Both the position numbers and the translations under genes were made by a program. A stretch of 64,000 bases of DNA, from contig NZ_SAYT01000003.1 in NCBI RefSeq assembly GCF_004296575.1, positions 1-64,000 on the forward strand, given 5' to 3'. The DNA is from Dyella amyloliquefaciens (lineage in GTDB: Bacteria > Pseudomonadota > Gammaproteobacteria > Xanthomonadales > Rhodanobacteraceae). The notes beneath the pieces were generated by a model that saw only the letters and a program-made list of their open reading frames with translations, was not told where the DNA came from and searched no databases. Shown here in pieces: positions 6,952 through 15,473 of this stretch (position 1 is the stretch's first letter; the number at the start of each line of letters is the position of its first letter).

Positions 6952-7332
6952 ATGGTCAACGATAATCTCGACGTTCTCTTGAAGCGATTCGAACAGCCCG
7001 ATGAAGTCCATGAAATGGAGAAGGGCAGGTTCGAGGTAGTCCGGCTTGGCGGCATGACGATCGGGCGTGCGACGTATGAGCCCGGTTGGCGTTGGTCCGA
7101 GCACGTCGGGCGGCAGCAGGGCGTTGCGCTTTGCGAGGTGGAGCACGTTGGCATGGTCGTCGCAGGACAGGCGACGGCGGCCATGAGCGATGGCCAAGTA
7201 TTCGTGATGTCTGCCGGCGACGTTTTCTATGTGCCGCCCGGTCACGACAGCTGGGTCGTGGGAGAGCATCCCTATGTCTCTCTCCACTTCATCGGGGCGG
7301 ACCACTATGCTCGTGACTTGGCCGTTGATTGA
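6952..7332 (+). CDS. Cupin-domain protein
   Basis: The ATG at 6952, after GAGGAG, gives 126 residues. A single cupin barrel covers most of the protein. Motif 1 is around WRWSEHVG (about residues 43-50) and motif 2 is DVFYVPPGHDSWVVGEHPYV (about 93-112), with His residues suited to a metal. Such one-domain cupins act as small-molecule sensors, isomerases or dioxygenases, and the sequence does not choose between them. It lies opposite the AraC gene, with a 204-bp gap for divergent promoters, and 126 bp before the PhzF gene. Confidence 0.75.
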   Translation: MVNDNLDVLLKRFEQPDEVHEMEKGRFEVVRLGGMTIGRATYEPGWRWSEHVGRQQGVALCEVEHVGMVVAGQATAAMSDGQVFVMSAGDVFYVPPGHDSWVVGEHPYVSLHFIGADHYARDLAVD

Positions 7333-7458
7333 GCGCGATGGATGCTGGCTGCCGCGGAGATGGTTCCGGCGCCGTCGCGTCGTTCGCCACCGAACGTCAG
7401 GGCTGTGGCATGGCAACAAAACGAACGACGGCTAACGTGTCACATGGGAAATATTCGA

Positions 7459-8322
7459 ATGAAACTCGAATTTCGCCACGTCGACGTCTTTACATCGCAG
7501 CCGTACAGCGGAAACAGCCTGCCGGTCTTCCTGGATGCCGGCGGGCTGTCGGCCCGACAAATGCTCCGCATTACACAGGAGCTGCGGCATTTCGAGGCGA
7601 TTTTTCTCGAGCGGACTGAACGGCCTGATACGGTTCGCGCGCGCGTTTTCGACCTGTTCGAAGAGCTTCCTTTTGCGGGCCACCCGGTTATCGGAGCGGC
7701 AGCGGCGTTGCATGAGCATACGGACGTCGAAGATAAATACCTGTGGAACTTCTGTCTTCCCGACAAGACGGTGACGGTCGCGACCGAGCGAACCGAGACT
7801 GGCTTCTTTGGTCTGCTCGAGCAGGGGCGGCCGGAAATCATCGGGCCGCCTCTCGATCAGGCGTGGATGGCTTCGGCGTTCGGTTTGGAAAGCTCTGACC
7901 TTCATCGCCAGTTGCCTGTCGAGATTGTCAGCACGGGGCTGCGATATCTGATCGTCCCGCTGATACCGGAAGCGCTCGGCCGCGCGCGGATCGCGCGCGA
8001 TATCAGCTCACAACTCGAGGCCGTCGGCGCGCAGTTTGCGGTCTTGTGGGATGAGTCGGCGGCGGAAGCCAGGCACTGGAACAACGATGGCGTGATTGAG
8101 GATGTTGCAACTGGCAGTGCCGCCGGCACCATTGGCGCGTATCGCTTGCGCCACGGTCTCGCAAGATCGGGCGAAACCTTCGTTCTCCATCAGGGGCGAT
8201 TCACAGGAAGGCCCAGCATCCTGCGTGTCTGCCCGGTGGGTTCGAGCCAAAACATCGAGAACGTCAGCGTAGGCGGAGACGTCGCGATGGTTGGCCGTGG
8301 TTGGCTGGATGTCCGGCCATGA
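7459..8322 (+). CDS. PhzF-family isomerase/epimerase
   Basis: The start at 7459 gives 287 residues; an ATG at 7444 would add five. The protein shows the PhzF pattern: LEFRHVDVFTSQPYSGNSLP at the N-terminus, the catalytic Glu in ITQELRHFEAIFLER, the half-barrel link FAGHPVIGAAAAL, and in the second half GVIEDVATGSAAGTIGAYRL. The family includes the phenazine enzyme PhzF and many uncharacterised isomerases that use a Glu as acid-base catalyst. No phenazine genes are nearby, so the substrate is unknown. Confidence 0.85.
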   Translation: MKLEFRHVDVFTSQPYSGNSLPVFLDAGGLSARQMLRITQELRHFEAIFLERTERPDTVRARVFDLFEELPFAGHPVIGAAAALHEHTDVEDKYLWNFCLPDKTVTVATERTETGFFGLLEQGRPEIIGPPLDQAWMASAFGLESSDLHRQLPVEIVSTGLRYLIVPLIPEALGRARIARDISSQLEAVGAQFAVLWDESAAEARHWNNDGVIEDVATGSAAGTIGAYRLRHGLARSGETFVLHQGRFTGRPSILRVCPVGSSQNIENVSVGGDVAMVGRGWLDVRP

Positions 8323-8372
8323 TCGCTCGTGCTTGGGGCGAAGCCGTGAAGCGATGATCACTCCGAGGATAG

Positions 8373-8468
8373 TCAGTGCGAATGAGTTGCCTGCATGTAT
8401 CTCGCGAAGCCGACGGGATCCCGGTGCGAGTCGTCGTTGTACATACGGGTGGGTCGATTGGTGGTCAT
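8373..8468 (-). CDS. Possible 31-residue small protein
   Basis: An ATG at 8468 on the minus strand is preceded by GGAGGTACTTTGGGAGC, with two purine-rich boxes, and encodes a hydrophilic peptide MTTNRPTRMYNDDSHRDPVG-FARYMQATHSH. It is downstream of the old yellow enzyme gene on the same strand. It may be a real small gene or the surviving 5' end of a lost one; no family recognised. Confidence 0.25.
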   Translation of the reverse strand: MTTNRPTRMYNDDSHRDPVGFARYMQATHSH

Positions 8469-8500
8469 GCTCCCAAAGTACCTCCGTGGGAAGCATTTGC

Positions 8501-9613
8501 TCAGGCCACGGCCAACACGGGGTAATCCGTGAGGCCGTGTGCGCTGCCGCCGAAAAGCGTGGCGCGGTCATGCGTATTGAGCGCCGCCCCGGTACGCAGT
8601 CGCTCCGGCAGGTCAGGGTTGGCGACGAACGGACGGCCAAACGCGATGAGGTCGGCCCATCCTTCGCTGAGCGCGGCGCGGGCACGCTCGGCGGTGTACT
8701 TGCCAGCGTAGATCAGCGTGCCGGGGAAGGCGGCGCGCAGCTTCTGCTTGAACTCGACCGGCATGTGCGGGGCATCGTCCCAGTCGGCCTCGGCGATATG
8801 GATATAGGCGATACCTAGCGTGCCGAGCAGCTTCGCCGCGGCCAGATACGTGGTTTCCGGATCGGCGTCGGCGCAGCCATTGAGCGTGGTCAGCGGCGCC
8901 AGGCGAACGCCCACGCGACGCTTGTCGCCGGTGCTTTCGATCAGCGCCTGCGTGACTTCGGCGAGGAAGCGCAGTCGGTTCTCCAGTGATCCGCCATAGG
9001 CGTCGGTGCGATCGTTGGCGTTGGAGTCGATGAACTGGTTGACCAGATAGCCATTGGCCGCATGCAGCTCGACGCCGTCGAAGCCGGCCGCCATGGCGTT
9101 GCGTGCCGCCTGGCGGTAGTCATCGACGATAGCGTGGATTTCCTCCACCTTGACTGCTCGCGGCTTGGACGCCTGCACGAAGCCGGGCGTGCCGTTGCTC
9201 TCGGCGACAAAGACGTTCACGCCCTCGGCCTGGATGGCCGACGACGAGACGGGCGCCTGGCCATCGAGCAGACTGGTGTGGCTCAGGCGGCCGACGTGCC
9301 AGAGCTGGGCAAAGATGCGCCCGCCGGCCTTGTGCACTGCCTGCGTGATCTTGCGCCATCCAGCGACCTGCGCCGGCGAATGGATGCCCGGCGTCCACGC
9401 ATAGCCTTTGCCGAGCGGCGAGATCCAGGTGCCTTCGCTGACGATCAGGCCGGCGCTGGCACGCTGCGCGTAGTACTCGGCCATCAACTCGTTGGGTACG
9501 TCGCCGGGCTGGCTCGCGCGGGAGCGCGTCATCGGCGGCATGACGATGCGGTTGGGCAGTTCGAGACTGCCGAGCGCATAGGGTTGGAAGAGGGCATCCG
9601 ATGTATCAGACAT
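8501..9613 (-). CDS. Old yellow enzyme family alkene reductase (NADH:flavin oxidoreductase)
   Basis: The ATG at 9613 follows GGAGA and gives 370 residues. It is an FMN-binding TIM barrel: LPNRIVMPPMTRSRA at the N-terminus, AQLWHVGRLSH, the substrate-binding His/Asn pair in ELHAANGYLVNQF, the family signature DRTDAYGGSLENRLRF, and the phosphate-binding end IAFGRPFVANPDLPERL. NemA/XenB-type members reduce activated alkenes, quinones and nitro compounds with NAD(P)H. It is the last gene of an MFS-dkgB-OYE operon on the minus strand, 86 bp after dkgB, suggesting detoxification of electrophiles. Confidence 0.93.
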   Translation of the reverse strand: MSDTSDALFQPYALGSLELPNRIVMPPMTRSRASQPGDVPNELMAEYYAQRASAGLIVSEGTWISPLGKGYAWTPGIHSPAQVAGWRKITQAVHKAGGRIFAQLWHVGRLSHTSLLDGQAPVSSSAIQAEGVNVFVAESNGTPGFVQASKPRAVKVEEIHAIVDDYRQAARNAMAAGFDGVELHAANGYLVNQFIDSNANDRTDAYGGSLENRLRFLAEVTQALIESTGDKRRVGVRLAPLTTLNGCADADPETTYLAAAKLLGTLGIAYIHIAEADWDDAPHMPVEFKQKLRAAFPGTLIYAGKYTAERARAALSEGWADLIAFGRPFVANPDLPERLRTGAALNTHDRATLFGGSAHGLTDYPVLAVA

Positions 9614-9699
9614 GAGGGTCTCCGTGACCGGCACATGCATGCCGGTCGATGAGTAGAGTGGGTGGCGTCAACGCCGGTTCGTGCGATCGACAGTCGCGA

Positions 9700-10503
9700 T
9701 CAATCCCATACCGGCGCGAGGCCAGCCGGGTTCACTTCGCGGCCATCACGCTCGAGCGCAGCGATCTTCGTCATGTCGTCGGCGTCGAGTTGCAGGTCGC
9801 GGGCAAGCAGGTTGCTGGCGAGGTTCTCGCGCTTGGTGGACGAGGGAATCACCGCATAACCAAGCTGCAATGCCCACGCCAGCGCCACCTGGGCCACGGT
9901 CGCCTGATGCTTGTTCGCGATCTGCGCCAGTACCGGATCCTTCAGCACCTTGCCGTAGGCAAGCGTCATATAGGACGTGACCGTGATGCCCTGTTCCTTG
10001 AGGAACGAAGTCAGCTTGCGGCTCTGAAGATAGGGGCTCAGCTCGATCTGGTTGGTGGCGATCTCGTTCTTTCCAACGGCCGCAATCGCTTGCTTCGTCA
10101 GCTCGATGTTGAAGTTGGAAATGCCGATCTGCCGGGTCAGGCCCAGGACCTTCGCTTCCGCCAGCGCCGTCATGTATTCGGACAGCTCGACACCGTTGCC
10201 GGGTGCCGGCCAGTGGATCAGGGTGAGATCGACATAGGGCATGCGCAGCTTTTCGAGGCTTTCGCGCAGGCTGGGCACCAGCTTGTTCTTCGCGTAGTTC
10301 TCGGTCCAGATCTTGGTGGTGACGAACAACTCGTCGCGGTTGATGCCGCTGTCGGCGATGGCCTGTCCGACTTCGGCTTCATTGCCGTAGATCTGCGCGG
10401 TGTCGACGGCGCGATAGCCGAGTTCCAGCGCGGTACGCACCGAGTCGATGACGGTCTGGCCGGTCAGGCGGAAGGTACCGACGCCAAAGGATGGAATGCT
10501 CAT
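9700..10503 (-). CDS. dkgB: Aldo/keto reductase, 2,5-diketo-D-gluconate reductase B type
   Basis: The 267-residue protein closely follows E. coli Dkg[39 protein letters not shown] with the catalytic Asp and Tyr, TKIW with the Lys, LIHWPAPG with the His, IGISNFN, and [13 protein letters not shown] for the NADPH phosphate. The family reduces ketoaldehydes such as methylglyoxal and 2,5-diketogluconate with NADPH. The start follows AGGAGTCCCCC. It is the middle gene of the three-gene operon, 41 bp after the MFS gene. Placement with an efflux pump and an ene-reductase suggests reactive-carbonyl detoxification. Confidence 0.93.
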   Translation of the reverse strand: MSIPSFGVGTFRLTGQTVIDSVRTALELGYRAVDTAQIYGNEAEVGQAIADSGINRDELFVTTKIWTENYAKNKLVPSLRESLEKLRMPYVDLTLIHWPAPGNGVELSEYMTALAEAKVLGLTRQIGISNFNIELTKQAIAAVGKNEIATNQIELSPYLQSRKLTSFLKEQGITVTSYMTLAYGKVLKDPVLAQIANKHQATVAQVALAWALQLGYAVIPSSTKRENLASNLLARDLQLDADDMTKIAALERDGREVNPAGLAPVWD

Positions 10504-10544
10504 GGGGGACTCCTGAGGGAATAGGTCGATGGAGGGAAGGGAGA

Positions 10545-11729
10545 TCAGGCTTGGGCGAGCTGGGTCGATGCCTGGCGGTTATCCAGGCGGCCGGCGAGTA
10601 CGGTCAGTCCGAAGGCGCCGAGCGTTACCAGTGCGGCGATCCAGGGCGTATGCGCCAGACCGAGATGACTCACCACTTGCGCACCGGCCCAGGAACCACC
10701 GGCTACGCCGAGATTGAATGCGGAGATGTTGAAGCCGGCGGCGACATCCGTGGCTTCGGGCGCCACCTGTTCGGCCTGCCGCACGACGTACACCTGCAGG
10801 GCCGGTACGTTGCCGAATGCCACGGCGCCCCATGCCAGCACCGTCAACACCACCAGCGGCTTGCTGGGTGCGGTGAAGGTGAGCACGAGCAGCACGACAG
10901 CCAGCAATCCGAAGATGATCTTCAGTGCGCTCACCGGTCCGCGATGGTCGGCGAGGCGTCCGCCCCACACATTGCCGATCGCCACCGAGACGCCGTAGGC
11001 CAGCAGCACCACGCCCACCATGTCGGGTTTGAAACCGGCGAGGTCTTCCAGGATCGGCGCAAGGAAGGTGAACGCGATCAGCGAGCCGCCGTAACCCACC
11101 GCCGTCATCGCATAGACTAGCAACAGGCGCGGTTCCAGCAATACGCGCATCTGGCGACGCAGCGGCGCCGGCGCGGCATGCGGGATGTTGTTCGGCACCA
11201 GCGCCAGGGTGCCGATCAGGGCGACCACGCCGAACGCGGCAACGGCAAGGAACGTCATGCGCCAACCGAAGTGCTGGCCGATGAAGGTGCCCAACGGGAT
11301 GCCGGTGACGAATGCCACCGTCATGCCGCTGAACATGGTGGCGATGGCGCTGGCTGCCTTCTCGCGCGGCACCAGGCTGGTGGCGACGATCGAGCCCACC
11401 GAGAAGAACACACCGTGCGCCAGGCCGGTGAGCAGGCGGGCAACGATCAGCGTGTTGTAACCCGGCGCCATCCACGCCACCACATTGCCGATGGTGAACA
11501 GCGCCATCAGGCCGACGAGCAGCGGCTTGCGCGGCACGCGGCCGGTAAGCGCGGAGAGGATGGGCGCGCCGACTGCCACGCCGAGGGCATAAAGGCTGAC
11601 CAGCAGGCCGGCCGAAGGAAGGCCCACGCCGAGGTCGCCGGCAATCGTCGGGATCAGGCCGACGATGACGAACTCCGTGGTACCGATGGCGAATGCCGCC
11701 AGGGTCAGGGCAAGCAGTGCGAGAGGCAT
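10545..11729 (-). CDS. MFS efflux transporter (DHA1, AraJ/YdeA-like)
   Basis: This 394-residue protein has 12 predicted membrane helices. The DHA1 opening is [19 protein letters not shown]; the loop 2-3 motif is [20 protein letters not shown]; the antiporter-type motif in helix 5 is in [18 protein letters not shown]. Relatives (AraJ, sugar efflux and chloramphenicol-type pumps) export small molecules by proton antiport; the substrate is not readable here. It is the promoter-proximal gene of the MFS-dkgB-OYE operon, divergent from a LysR regulator. The ribosome binding site is weak. Confidence 0.9.
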   Translation of the reverse strand: MPLALLALTLAAFAIGTTEFVIVGLIPTIAGDLGVGLPSAGLLVSLYALGVAVGAPILSALTGRVPRKPLLVGLMALFTIGNVVAWMAPGYNTLIVARLLTGLAHGVFFSVGSIVATSLVPREKAASAIATMFSGMTVAFVTGIPLGTFIGQHFGWRMTFLAVAAFGVVALIGTLALVPNNIPHAAPAPLRRQMRVLLEPRLLLVYAMTAVGYGGSLIAFTFLAPILEDLAGFKPDMVGVVLLAYGVSVAIGNVWGGRLADHRGPVSALKIIFGLLAVVLLVLTFTAPSKPLVVLTVLAWGAVAFGNVPALQVYVVRQAEQVAPEATDVAAGFNISAFNLGVAGGSWAGAQVVSHLGLAHTPWIAALVTLGAFGLTVLAGRLDNRQASTQLAQA

Positions 11730-11813
11730 GACTGGGATCCGGGAGGGGAATCGATGGAGCGCAGTCTGACGGCTTTACATTTGCTGATTAAGCCGCGTAT
11801 AAGCGAAATACTA

Positions 11814-11828
11814 TTGATTTGAAATCAA
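11814..11828. promoter_or_regulatory. Perfect palindrome, candidate LysR operator
   Basis: TTGATTTGAAATCAA is a perfect 15-base palindrome with a central base, containing the LysR-type T-N11-A pattern. It ends two bases before the LysR start codon at 11831 and lies in the 101-bp gap shared with the divergent MFS operon. That position suits autoregulation and control of the operon. Confidence 0.5.
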
Positions 11829-11830
11829 CA

Positions 11831-12733
11831 ATGAAAACGACCCTCGATGAATTGCTGGCATTCGTGGCCGTCGTGGACACCGGCTCGATCACCGCGGCGG
11901 CGGAACAGCTGGGGCTGACCATCTCCGCCACCAGCCGCACCCTGAGCCGGCTCGAGGAAAAGCTGCAGACCACGCTGCTCACGCGAACCACGCGGCGACT
12001 GGAGCTGACGGAGGAGGGCGCCGCGTTCCTGCAGCACGCCCGCACCATCCTCGCCTCGGTGGACGAAGCGGAAGAGCAGATGGCGGCGCGGCGCCTGCGC
12101 CCGGTGGGTCGCCTTCGGGTCGATGCCGCCACGCCTTTCATGCTGCACGTGATCGTGCCGCACCTTGCCGGATTCCGTGAGCGCTTTCCCGAGGTCGAGC
12201 TGGAACTCAATTCCAACGAGGGCATCATCGACCTGATCGAGAAGCGCACCGACGTCGCGTTTCGCATCGGCACACTGAAAGACTCCACGCTGCACGCACG
12301 CCCCATCGGAACCAGTCGCGTGCGTGTTCTCGCAAGCCCCGATTACCTGAAACGCCGCGGCACTCCCGTCAAGGCCATTCAGCTGGAGCAACACGATCTT
12401 CTCGGCTTCAACCAGCCGGACAGCCTGAACGACTGGCCCCTGCGCGATGCCAGCGGAAACACCGTCCACATCGCGCCGACGGTCGCCTCATCGAGCGGCG
12501 AAACGCTGAGGCAGATGGCCCTGGCAGGACTGGGCATCGTCTGCCTGTCGGACTTCATGACCCGCCAAGATCGCCAATCCGGTCGACTGATCCCGCTGTT
12601 CCCCCGGCAAACGCTGGACGTCCGACAGCCGATCAACGCGGTCTATTATCGAAACACCACGCTTGCGTCGCGTATCACGTGCTTTGTCGATTACCTTGTC
12701 GAGGCGCTGGGCAAGAGGCCCTTTGAAGAGTGA
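11831..12733 (+). CDS. LysR-family regulator of the divergent efflux/reductase operon
   Basis: The ATG at 11831 gives 300 residues. The winged HTH is at residues 3-62 (LLAFVAVVDTGSITAAAEQL, then ISATSRTLSRLEEKL), followed by a periplasmic-binding-protein-like effector domain from about 90. The sequence resembles the large DsdA/PgrR/YafC-like group of LysR proteins often paired with oxidoreductases. It is transcribed divergently from MFS-dkgB-OYE, with a palindrome immediately upstream. The inducer is unknown; an electrophile or quinone is a guess from the target genes. Confidence 0.92.
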   Translation: MKTTLDELLAFVAVVDTGSITAAAEQLGLTISATSRTLSRLEEKLQTTLLTRTTRRLELTEEGAAFLQHARTILASVDEAEEQMAARRLRPVGRLRVDAATPFMLHVIVPHLAGFRERFPEVELELNSNEGIIDLIEKRTDVAFRIGTLKDSTLHARPIGTSRVRVLASPDYLKRRGTPVKAIQLEQHDLLGFNQPDSLNDWPLRDASGNTVHIAPTVASSSGETLRQMALAGLGIVCLSDFMTRQDRQSGRLIPLFPRQTLDVRQPINAVYYRNTTLASRITCFVDYLVEALGKRPFEE

Positions 12734-12752
12734 GTCCGACAGGAGCGGGAAT

Positions 12753-12956
12753 ATGCAGGAAGCTGGAGCAAGCCGAATAGGCAGAGCCGCATGGTTTGCC
12801 ATTTGCCTGATCGGATTCGTGTTGATCCGACACTATTTTGGCGAGGAGCCCTTGGCATCTCGCCCGGATGCAAGCCGTGCGGTTGGCGAGTTCATGGTCG
12901 TATGCCCCGTCTGGCGCCTGGGTGATTTTCGACTGAAGAGACATAAAGCCCAGTGA
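12753..12956 (+). CDS. Small single-pass membrane protein, unknown function
   Basis: The ATG at 12753 follows AGGAGCGGG and gives 67 residues. One hydrophobic helix (AAWFAICLIGFVLIR, about residues 12-26) is followed by a short soluble tail with one Cys and a basic C-terminus (RLKRHKAQ). It starts 19 bp after the LysR stop, so it may be co-transcribed. No family recognised. Confidence 0.4.
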   Translation: MQEAGASRIGRAAWFAICLIGFVLIRHYFGEEPLASRPDASRAVGEFMVVCPVWRLGDFRLKRHKAQ

Positions 12957-13091
12957 CCATGGTTCGTGTATGGATGTTCCGGGGGCATCACGACGCCCGC
13001 CATGACCATCGGCACCCGTGTGACCAATGACCCATGGCGACCGCCAGGCCCGTGGCTACGCTGGCCCGGTCGAAATGGGAATGGCCACGTC

Positions 13092-13733
13092 ATGAAGATG
13101 AAAGCCTTGGCTGCTTTGGTATTCCTGGCAGGAGCCTCCGGAGCCGCAGCGCAGGATGCGTTGCTCACCCAAGCACTCGCCCGGCCCGCGCTACCTGTAG
13201 ATGAGCTGCATGGCAGTGTGCGTACGACTACCGTCGTGCGTGGTGGCAAGTCGCCCGAGACGGAGGTCGAAACGATCGACCTCGCCAAGTCGCCCGACAA
13301 GGCACTGGCCTCTTACGCCGAGTTGAAGGATGTCATTGGCCCCAATGCCCACGTTGCCAGCCAGGGTGCCGGACGCACCGTTTACGCCTTCACCACCCAT
13401 CGACTTCCGCGTGGGCACACCGGCGGTACTTACGTGCACGCCAACTCCGACGGCGAGGATCGTGACGAGCTGTTTGCCGGCGAGGCTGAGGTAACCATGG
13501 ACAGCCATGGTCAACCCTTCATCAGTCGCCTTGACCTGCACACCCCCAAGGCGACAGGCAACATCCTGGCCCACGTGAAGAAGCTCGAGGTCAGCTACGC
13601 CTTCATCCCGGCCGCGATGAAAGACGCCATGGTGACGACGGCCGTATCCGTCCACGTCGACGTTCGCGCGCTGCTTTTCGTGCACCGGGACGTGCATGCG
13701 GAGTCGGTGCTGCTGGCTGATGCCGAGCACTGA
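13092..13733 (+). CDS. Exported protein of unknown function
   Basis: The ATG at 13092 gives 213 residues with a clear signal peptide (MKMKALAALVFLAGASGAAA, cut before QDA). The mature protein is beta-rich and polar, with His-containing segments (AFTTHRLPRGHTGGTYVHAN) and a C-terminal strand region rich in Val and His. No catalytic motif or domain is recognised. It is isolated and followed by a hairpin at 13757-13782. A longer frame to 12966 lacks a signal sequence and is less likely. Confidence 0.65.
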   Translation: MKMKALAALVFLAGASGAAAQDALLTQALARPALPVDELHGSVRTTTVVRGGKSPETEVETIDLAKSPDKALASYAELKDVIGPNAHVASQGAGRTVYAFTTHRLPRGHTGGTYVHANSDGEDRDELFAGEAEVTMDSHGQPFISRLDLHTPKATGNILAHVKKLEVSYAFIPAAMKDAMVTTAVSVHVDVRALLFVHRDVHAESVLLADAEH

Positions 13734-13756
13734 GTAGGCGCGTCGCCGTAGGGGTC

Positions 13757-13782
13757 GTGGCAAATCCCTGCGGGATTGCCAC
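13757..13782 (+). terminator. Hairpin without clear U-tract after the exported-protein gene
   Basis: GTGGCAAATCCC and GGGATTGCCAC can pair around a 3-base loop, 23 bp after the stop at 13733. There is no T-run, so it may be a weak terminator or an mRNA 3'-end stabiliser. Confidence 0.4.
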
Positions 13783-13922
13783 ACGCCCGGTTTGTGATCC
13801 GCTGGCGCTGACCGAGTTGTAAGCTCCCAGCTGACGCAGGCACCACCGCGTGGCCCGAACGGGCGGGTTTCACCGTCGTCAGCGCTTGCTTTAAACCCAG
13901 GGCGAATCAAGGAAGTGTTGCG

Positions 13923-14669
13923 ATGACGACGATTGAGGCTACGCCGCAACGGTATGCACGCGTGGGCGGGTTGCTGTACTTGCTCATCATCGTGTTCGGC
14001 GGCTTCGCCGAGGGATACGTGATGAACAGTCTTGTCGTGGCCGGCGATGCCGCGGCAACGGCCCACAACATCATGGCGTCGCCCGGACTCTGGAATCTCA
14101 GCGTTGCCGGCAATCTGCTCGTACCCGTATTCGCCGTTGCGCAGACATGGATCTTCTATCTGCTGCTACGGCCGGTGAGCAGGCAGCTGGCTTTGCTCTC
14201 GGTGGTCTTCATGCTGGTGTCCCTGTCTGTGGAGTCCGTCAGCAAGTTGTTTCTCCTCGCCGTCATGCCCATCCTGGCGAGCGCCGCCCATCCGGGAGCA
14301 TTCGATCCCGTCCAGGCGCAGTCTCTTGCTCATCTTTCGCTGATCCTGCACGACATTGCATTCAATATCGCCCTGATCTTCTTTGGTGTCGGCTGCCTGG
14401 TGGATGGCTTTCTGATCATCAAGTCCGGCTACCTGCCCAAGCTGATCGGCTGGCTGATGCAAATCGCGGGGTTGTGCTATCTGATCGCCTGCTTTGCTGC
14501 GCTGATTGCCCCTGCACTCGCCAATGCGATCACGCCGGCCATCCTGATTCCGCCGCTGATTGGCGAGGCGTCGTTCTGCCTCTGGCTGCTTTTCAAGGGC
14601 GTCAACGTCGCGAAATGGAAGGAGCGCGCTGGCATCGCGATGACGAACGTGAAGACGGCCTCGATATAG
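13923..14669 (+). CDS. DUF4386-family integral membrane protein
   Basis: The 248-residue protein starts after AGGAAGTGTTGCG. It has about seven membrane helices. The DUF4386 pattern is visible: RYARVGGLLYLLIIVFGGFA, then GDAAATAHNIMASPGLW, FMLVSLSVESVSKLF, and near the end SGYLPKLIGWLMQIAGLCYL. The family is widespread but uncharacterised; no substrate or partner can be named. It converges on the LytTR regulator gene, with 54 bp between their 3' ends. Confidence 0.85.
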   Translation: MTTIEATPQRYARVGGLLYLLIIVFGGFAEGYVMNSLVVAGDAAATAHNIMASPGLWNLSVAGNLLVPVFAVAQTWIFYLLLRPVSRQLALLSVVFMLVSLSVESVSKLFLLAVMPILASAAHPGAFDPVQAQSLAHLSLILHDIAFNIALIFFGVGCLVDGFLIIKSGYLPKLIGWLMQIAGLCYLIACFAALIAPALANAITPAILIPPLIGEASFCLWLLFKGVNVAKWKERAGIAMTNVKTASI

Positions 14670-14723
14670 GGCCCCGCCACCGTAACCGACCTTGCCGCTA
14701 CGGCCGCTCCGAACGAGTCGCGA

Positions 14724-15473
14724 TCAACGCGCCAGTTCGCGAAAAACCTGCGCCTTGCTTTTGCTCACCGGCAACTCGATGCCGGAGTGCAGCACAGCCA
14801 TCAGCCGACCATCGAGCTCCCGCCTGAAGCGCGCCAGTTGGTCGAGGTTGATGAGATGGGTGCGATGGATGCGGGCGAAGCGCTGCGGGTCCAGTCGAAC
14901 CTCGAGGCGGCCCAGCGCGAGATGCAGGATATGGTCGCCGCCTGCGGTATGCGCCACGACATAGTCGCCGACTGCCTCGAACCAGTGGATGTCGTCGACG
15001 GCGACCGGCTGGATGCTGCGTCCGTTGCGTACGAAAAGGCGCTGCATGGGACCGTTGGCCAGCATTTCACCGTAGCGGTCCAGCGCCGGTGGCAGCGGCT
15101 CGCCGATGGATGCCCGGACCCGGTCGAGGGCCGCGGCGAGGCGGGTGGCTCCAAACGGTTTGAGCAGGTAGTCGAGCGCGCCCAGCTCGAAGGCGGCCAC
15201 GGCATGTTCTGCATACGCCGTGGTGAAGATGATGCGAGGGGCAGGCTGCGGCAACTGACGCAGGACGTCGATGCCCGAGCATCCCGGCATCTGGACGTCC
15301 AGCAGGACCAGTTCGGGTTGCAGCCGGTGAATGGCTGCGACGGCGGCCGGGCCGTCCGCGGCGTCACCTACGCAGCGTATCCAGTCGACCTCCTGCAAAA
15401 GATGGCGCAGGCCAGCGCGAGCCAGAGGCTCGTCGTCGACGATGAGGGTGGAGACTGCGTCGCGCTCAGTCAT
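14724..15473 (-). CDS. LytTR-type two-component response regulator
   Basis: The ATG at 15473 overlaps the kinase stop by 8 bp and gives 249 residues. The receiver domain has the acidic pair DDE at about 13-15, the phospho-acceptor Asp59 in LLDVQMP, the conserved Thr in IIFTTAY and the Lys in YLLKPF. After a linker, the LytTR DNA-binding domain (about 140-245) has FVRNGRSIQPV, DIHWFEAVGDYV, and RFARIHRTHLINL. Such regulators bind paired direct repeats. Likely targets are the neighbouring DUF1579 and ABC exporter genes; this is inferred from position. Confidence 0.93.
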   Translation of the reverse strand: MTERDAVSTLIVDDEPLARAGLRHLLQEVDWIRCVGDAADGPAAVAAIHRLQPELVLLDVQMPGCSGIDVLRQLPQPAPRIIFTTAYAEHAVAAFELGALDYLLKPFGATRLAAALDRVRASIGEPLPPALDRYGEMLANGPMQRLFVRNGRSIQPVAVDDIHWFEAVGDYVVAHTAGGDHILHLALGRLEVRLDPQRFARIHRTHLINLDQLARFRRELDGRLMAVLHSGIELPVSKSKAQVFRELAR

